Positions 60,401-64,000 of a DNA stretch of 64,000 nucleotides are shown one piece after another. The notes beneath the pieces are model-generated. The model worked only from the letters and a program-made list of their open reading frames with translations. It ran no database searches and was not told the DNA's origin. Position 1 is the first letter of the stretch, and each line of letters starts with the position of its first letter. The position numbers were made by a program, and so were the translations under genes. Source of the stretch: Serinus canaria (taxonomy: Eukaryota > Chordata > Aves > Passeriformes > Fringillidae); the NCBI RefSeq assembly GCF_022539315.1, contig NC_066343.1, forward strand, positions 45,763,433 through 45,827,432. Reading direction: 5' to 3'.

Positions 60401-61551
60401 ATCTTTACAACAATTCACTTTATCTAAACGTTAGAGGCATGTATATGTAGAAAGAAATGATACTGCAGCTTGAGCTGATATCCAGTGCCTTTTGACAGAT
60501 TCAAAAGCAACAACTAAACTTAGCCTTTTTTACCACTACCAAGCAATACTGAAATTGTCCATTTAAGCATTCATCACCTAAATGTACACAAACAAACTTG
60601 ACAAGGGTCCTGAACTAGTAGGACATCTACAGAGATTGAATCACAGATGTCTGGCATGAAACCTTTTAGAAATCAGACATTCCTTCCAGAGCACTTTCTA
60701 TGCAGGGCTATTTACTTACTGACTTTTCTTTCTGCAGTTTTGTTCAACCTCACTTTAAAATTAACGTTCATGGTTTCAGCCTGCTACAGTGAAAACACCT
60801 TAATTTCAAAAAATGTTTTCATTGAGAGGGCACTTTAGGCACCAAAAAAGAATGCAGTTTATTTGTTGAAATATGCATCAGGCTCCATCATTCTAGCAAA
60901 TGGATCTATGCAATTGCTGTTGAAAAAGATCAAATAATTTATCACAATTTTTGAATATACACATTTATAAGAATGAGGTAAATAATCTGGAACATTTTTA
61001 AACTGAAAAACCAAAGAGAAAAAGATGTATCTTCATAATTCTGTGACAAAAATATTCATCACTGCAAACAGACTGTAGCAGAATAGAATTTGTATACTGA
61101 CACATTTGAAAACTGAGACCCGGACACACAAAAGTTTTGAAGCAACTGATTCAAGAAGTGGCTGAGACATTTGTTTCACAAATTGTGAACATATTATATA
61201 CCTTAAAAAAGCATATTTTAGTTGCAAATTCTATTTTCATGTAGATGCTTAATTTAGGGGATTCTTAAATTCAAGATAGCAACAGGATTTTAAAGAAATA
61301 TTTTTCTTTTCTTGAAGTTATAGCCTTCACTGTATGGATTTCTTGATGGGCATGGTTTTTCTCCCTTATCTGTAAAGAAAGCCTATGGACATCTGAGAAC
61401 TCTGATTCTTTGTCTTAGTATTTCAGATTTAAAGTTATTGCTTCTTTGCTGTAAATGGGTACAACCACCTCACTGAATCTGACCCTAGGTTTGTATTAAA
61501 CTTTTACTAAAAACTTAAAGTTTCCTATTCCTGAATTTTTGCTTAAGACAT
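57484..61551. other. AT-rich unique sequence, no gene seen
   Basis: No element is recognised apart from the A/C tract. A13 occurs near 58554-58566 and T runs near 59262-59281. ORFs up to 64 codons are featureless. 58920-59040 is higher-complexity and might be conserved noncoding DNA. Confidence 0.5.
59420..59568. repeat. A/C low-complexity tract with C-rich end
   Basis: A-rich part of caaaa, aaacc and aaacaa units, then C7-C8 runs (59530-59570). Same type as 37971-38133. Confidence 0.92.
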
Positions 61552-61755
61552 TGTGATCAGTCAACCTTGGCTGGAGGGCAAATGTCCTTTAAATCACTCT
61601 ATCATTCCCCATCCTCAGCTGGACAAGGGAGAGAGAAAATAGAACAAAAATGTCACAATAAGGCCAGGGAAAAATCATTCACCAGTTACTGTCGTAAGCA
61701 AAACAGACTTGCAAAAATTAATTACATTTATTGCCAGAGTAAGGTAATTAGGAGT

Positions 61756-61812
61756 AAAAAAAAAATCTAAAAACATATTCCTCCTAAAAAAAAAAATCTA
61801 AAAACATATTCC
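61756..61812. repeat. 30-bp tandem duplication with A runs
   Basis: The core atctaaaaacatattcc with a leading A10-A11 run occurs twice (about 61756-61781 and 61786-61812). It lies inside the LTR. Confidence 0.85.
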
Positions 61813-61949
61813 ATAGTCCCTTCTTCTCAAGCTCAACTTCACTCTCAATTTCACTAATTTCTATTTCTACAGTGGCACAGGGGGATAGGCAATGGAGGCT
61901 GCACTCAGTTCATTGGCCCTGGTGCTTCTTCTTCCTCACATTCTCCCCG

Positions 61950-62260
61950 TTCCTCTGTGCAGGTTCCACCTACAGCAGGCAGTCTTCCAGGAACTGCTTC
62001 AGTGTGGGAGTCTTTCCACAGGATTCAGTCCTTCAGGAACAGATTGCTCCAGTGTGAACCCCTTGCAGAATCACAAGTCCTGTCAGCAAACCTTCTCCAG
62101 CGTGGTCTTTCCATGGGGTAACAGCCTGTTCTGTTGCTCCAGCATGGGATTCCTCCACAGGCTGCAGGTGCATATCTGCTCCCACATGGACCTCTGTGAT
62201 GCAGAATGGGCATCCTTCCTCACCATGGTCTTCAGCACAGGGGAATCTTCAGCACAGCTG
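61950..62260. repeat. Degenerate minisatellite of ctccagcgtgg units
   Basis: Units of about 40-55 bp recur with the core ctccagYgtg, then ttccacagg/ttccatgggg and cag.cctt: for example at 62046, 62095, 62136 and in decayed form near 61998 and 62220. Copies are diverged, so the array is old and belongs to the LTR. Confidence 0.65.
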
Positions 62261-62578
62261 CAGAGGAATCTCAGCTCCAGTGCCTGCAGCACCTCTTCCC
62301 CTCTCCTTCTGCACTGTCCTTGGTGTCTGTAGAGCTGTTTCTCTCACATATTCTCACACCTCATTTTCAGCTGCTTCTTCACAGCATTTTTTTCCCCTTC
62401 CTAAACAATATTATTGCAGTGGTGTTGTCATCACCACTGATAGCTTATCGCTGGCCAGTCATGGGTCTCCCTTGTAGCCAGCCAGCGCCGTCTCTATTAG
62501 ACATAGTGTAAGCTTTTTATGAGAAGTCACAAAAGCCACCTCTGCCACCTTGCCACCCTGCCATGTAAACCCAATGCA

Positions 62579-64000
62579 CTCATCAATGAAGTCAGAAAGC
62601 AGGGAGATTGGATGTTCAGTAAAAGGCAAAAGGTATATTTCTTCCATAGTCTAAATATCAGTTCAAAGCCCAAATGATCACTTCCTGGAAAGACTTCAGT
62701 ATAATTTCAGCTCATTTGTAAATGCTATTAATCCATTGATGCAAAGTAGAGCATAATTTGACATTCAATGTTGCGAGTATGCTTTCCCAAAAACCTGGAC
62801 AGGTCTACTTAGTTTTGATGGAACAGATACTCTACTAGATTCAGTACTTTTAGTTGGGGTGATTTTTGGAGGTTCATTTGCTCAAGAAGCATCAACCATA
62901 AGACATCACTTACACCTGTTTCAACTCAGCCAAAAAATTCTGTCTTTTGGGCATTCAAACATATTGAAAACATTTTAAGTGTTTGTTAATTTTTTTTTTT
63001 TTTAGAATGTAACTCAGGATTTTTTAATACCTTCCTATCATAATGCCCCTTTTAAACATACGTTGCATTTATTTTTATTTGATTAAAAACTTCTGAAAGA
63101 TTTTTTAATGCTTATTTAATGTGGTCATGACATATGAAATACACAAAAAAATAAGCGTGTAGTGTGAAATAACATATTCAAACATTATGGATCTCTGGGA
63201 TCTCAACTAATAACGCTTTGTTTCACATTGTTGGTGTACGATATAGCTCAAAGCTGCAAAATAAAATGAGATCAGTTTTCCTAGTACAAACCTATGCATT
63301 TGAATAACATTACGTTTAACCAAAAAAGGAAACTTTTCTCTCTTTTTCTATATGTCTTATAATTTATACCCATTTAGGAAATAACATTTGTGTTACCCCA
63401 AGATATTAAAGATTGCATTGTTCTCTTAATGAATTTTGTGTATGAAAGGAAATTGTCTGATTAATCACAGCATTGCAGATTTTATTTGGCAAACCCCAGT
63501 CTGACATGAATATGCAGTTGTGCACTTTGTGCTGAGTGTGGCTGCTCTTATCACTGCTGGGACCATCTAGTATCTCAGAGCTGTCATGGCACAGAGGTTA
63601 CTTGAGATAAATCACTTAACAGCAGCTGCAGGCCCTTCCAAAGTAACAGATTAGATACAGTACATGCCGGGTAATGCAGAATGAAGCAGACTGACTGAAT
63701 ATTCTGGAATCTAAATCAGCAGCATCCTCCTCCCCAGTTAAGGCTCAGACCTGGCAAAGTGTTATAGAAACTGGTGAAATCATTCTTCAGTAAGGTCAAT
63801 GCAGTCTGGAATAAGAATATATTGAGCCAGCATAGCAAATACAATGGCATCATGGACATTTTTTGCTGCTGTTTTCCTTTTCTGACAGGTTAATTCTTTA
63901 TCCTGTTTTCACTGTTACACCAATACAGCTGAAGACCCTTTCCTGTGCACAGTATTGCTCTCTAGAAGGGAGTAATTACCACAGGAAAAACCCAAACTGA
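62579..64000. other. Unique sequence, no gene seen
   Basis: AT-rich to 63450 with a T15 run (62990-63004). From about 63480 to 63900 composition is more balanced, with E-box-like cagctg motifs, acagattagatac and atgccgggtaatgc; this is a candidate conserved noncoding region, not demonstrable here. No exon is supported. Confidence 0.45.

Larger units (their letters stand above)
61552..62578 (-). mobile_element. Long ERV-type LTR with internal minisatellite
   Basis: Recognised from remembered bird repeats by collinear landmarks: 'ggcaaatgtc', 'gagagaaaatagaacaaaaatgtcac', 'attcaccagttactgtcg', 'aattacatttattgcc', 'ctcaagctcaacttcactctcaatttc', 'tggcacagggggataggcaatggaggctgc.ctcagttca', repeated 'ctccagcgtgg.ctttccatggggt' units, 'tggtgtctgtagagctgtttctctcacatattctcac', 'agctgcttcttcacagca' and a 3' end 'ccatgtaaacccaatgca'. 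TG...CA-like ends at about 61552 and 62578 and a minus-strand AATAAA (61714-61725 region) fit an LTR on the minus strand. No primer-binding site or second LTR is nearby. ORFs of 61-146 codons over it are artefacts of its GC-richer, repetitive content. Exact family and ends are uncertain. Confidence 0.7.

Noticed and set aside
61892..62332. 146-codon ORF with a signal-peptide-like N-terminus
   Set aside because: It spans the minisatellite-bearing LTR; the repeated Cys/Ser pattern reflects the DNA repeat, and other frames are open too.
1..64000. CRISPR arrays, operons or phage genes
   Set aside because: No regularly spaced direct repeats with unique spacers, no ribosome-binding-site/ORF pattern; repeat content is avian.

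Overview
The window looks like avian nuclear DNA. The main reason is the repeat content: several chicken-repeat-1 (CR1) LINE fragments with the family's octamer-type 3' ends, and LTRs I recognise from memory as common bird endogenous-retrovirus (ERV) LTRs. I cannot name the species. The background is AT-rich and I found no supportable host protein-coding exon, tRNA, rRNA, CRISPR array or operon. The open reading frames are short, mostly lack recognisable domains, and read as chance ORFs or as relics inside retroelements. The window is best described as a gene desert or the inside of a very long intron.

Layout. 1-19 kb is mostly unique AT-rich sequence with simple repeats, a perfect 19-bp-stem hairpin at 9317-9359, a palindrome at 16995-17018 and a small CR1 tail at about 15.3 kb. 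19.07-20.18 kb is an old, 3'-anchored CR1 on the minus strand. 20-30 kb is unique sequence with two short degenerate CR1 pieces near 24.6-25.1 kb and a TG microsatellite at 28.2 kb. 30.8-33.9 kb holds two LTRs of one family in opposite orientation; the second is followed by a stretch of internal ERV sequence. 34-44 kb is unique sequence with G/T-rich and A/C-rich tracts and a compound trinucleotide microsatellite.

44.0-48.3 kb is the most structured part. A plus-strand CR1 with reverse-transcriptase-related coding remains is interrupted in its 3' tail by a minus-strand, internally deleted ERV. That ERV has two LTRs of about 350 bp, an 18-nt tRNA-Lys type primer-binding site, a polypurine tract and a near-perfect 6-bp target-site duplication. 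Its leader is made of tandem units that include a second, decayed copy of the primer-binding-site segment. 51.86-53.35 kb is a closely related CR1 in the opposite orientation that still shows a FADD reverse-transcriptase motif, followed by another CR1 piece near 54 kb. 55.9-57.5 kb holds a segment of about 140 bp present twice, once inside a solo LTR. 61.55-62.58 kb is a long LTR-like repeat with a degenerate minisatellite. The rest is unique AT-rich DNA.

No gene network can be described; the sequence records successive, partly nested retroelement insertions. Family names rest on remembered consensus features, not on a database search. Boundaries given as approximate were judged by eye. I saw no convincing new biological system. 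The best leads are the 9.3 kb hairpin, the repeated primer-binding-site segment of the 46-48 kb ERV, and the open 122-codon frame with a hydrophobic segment at 33.3-33.7 kb.
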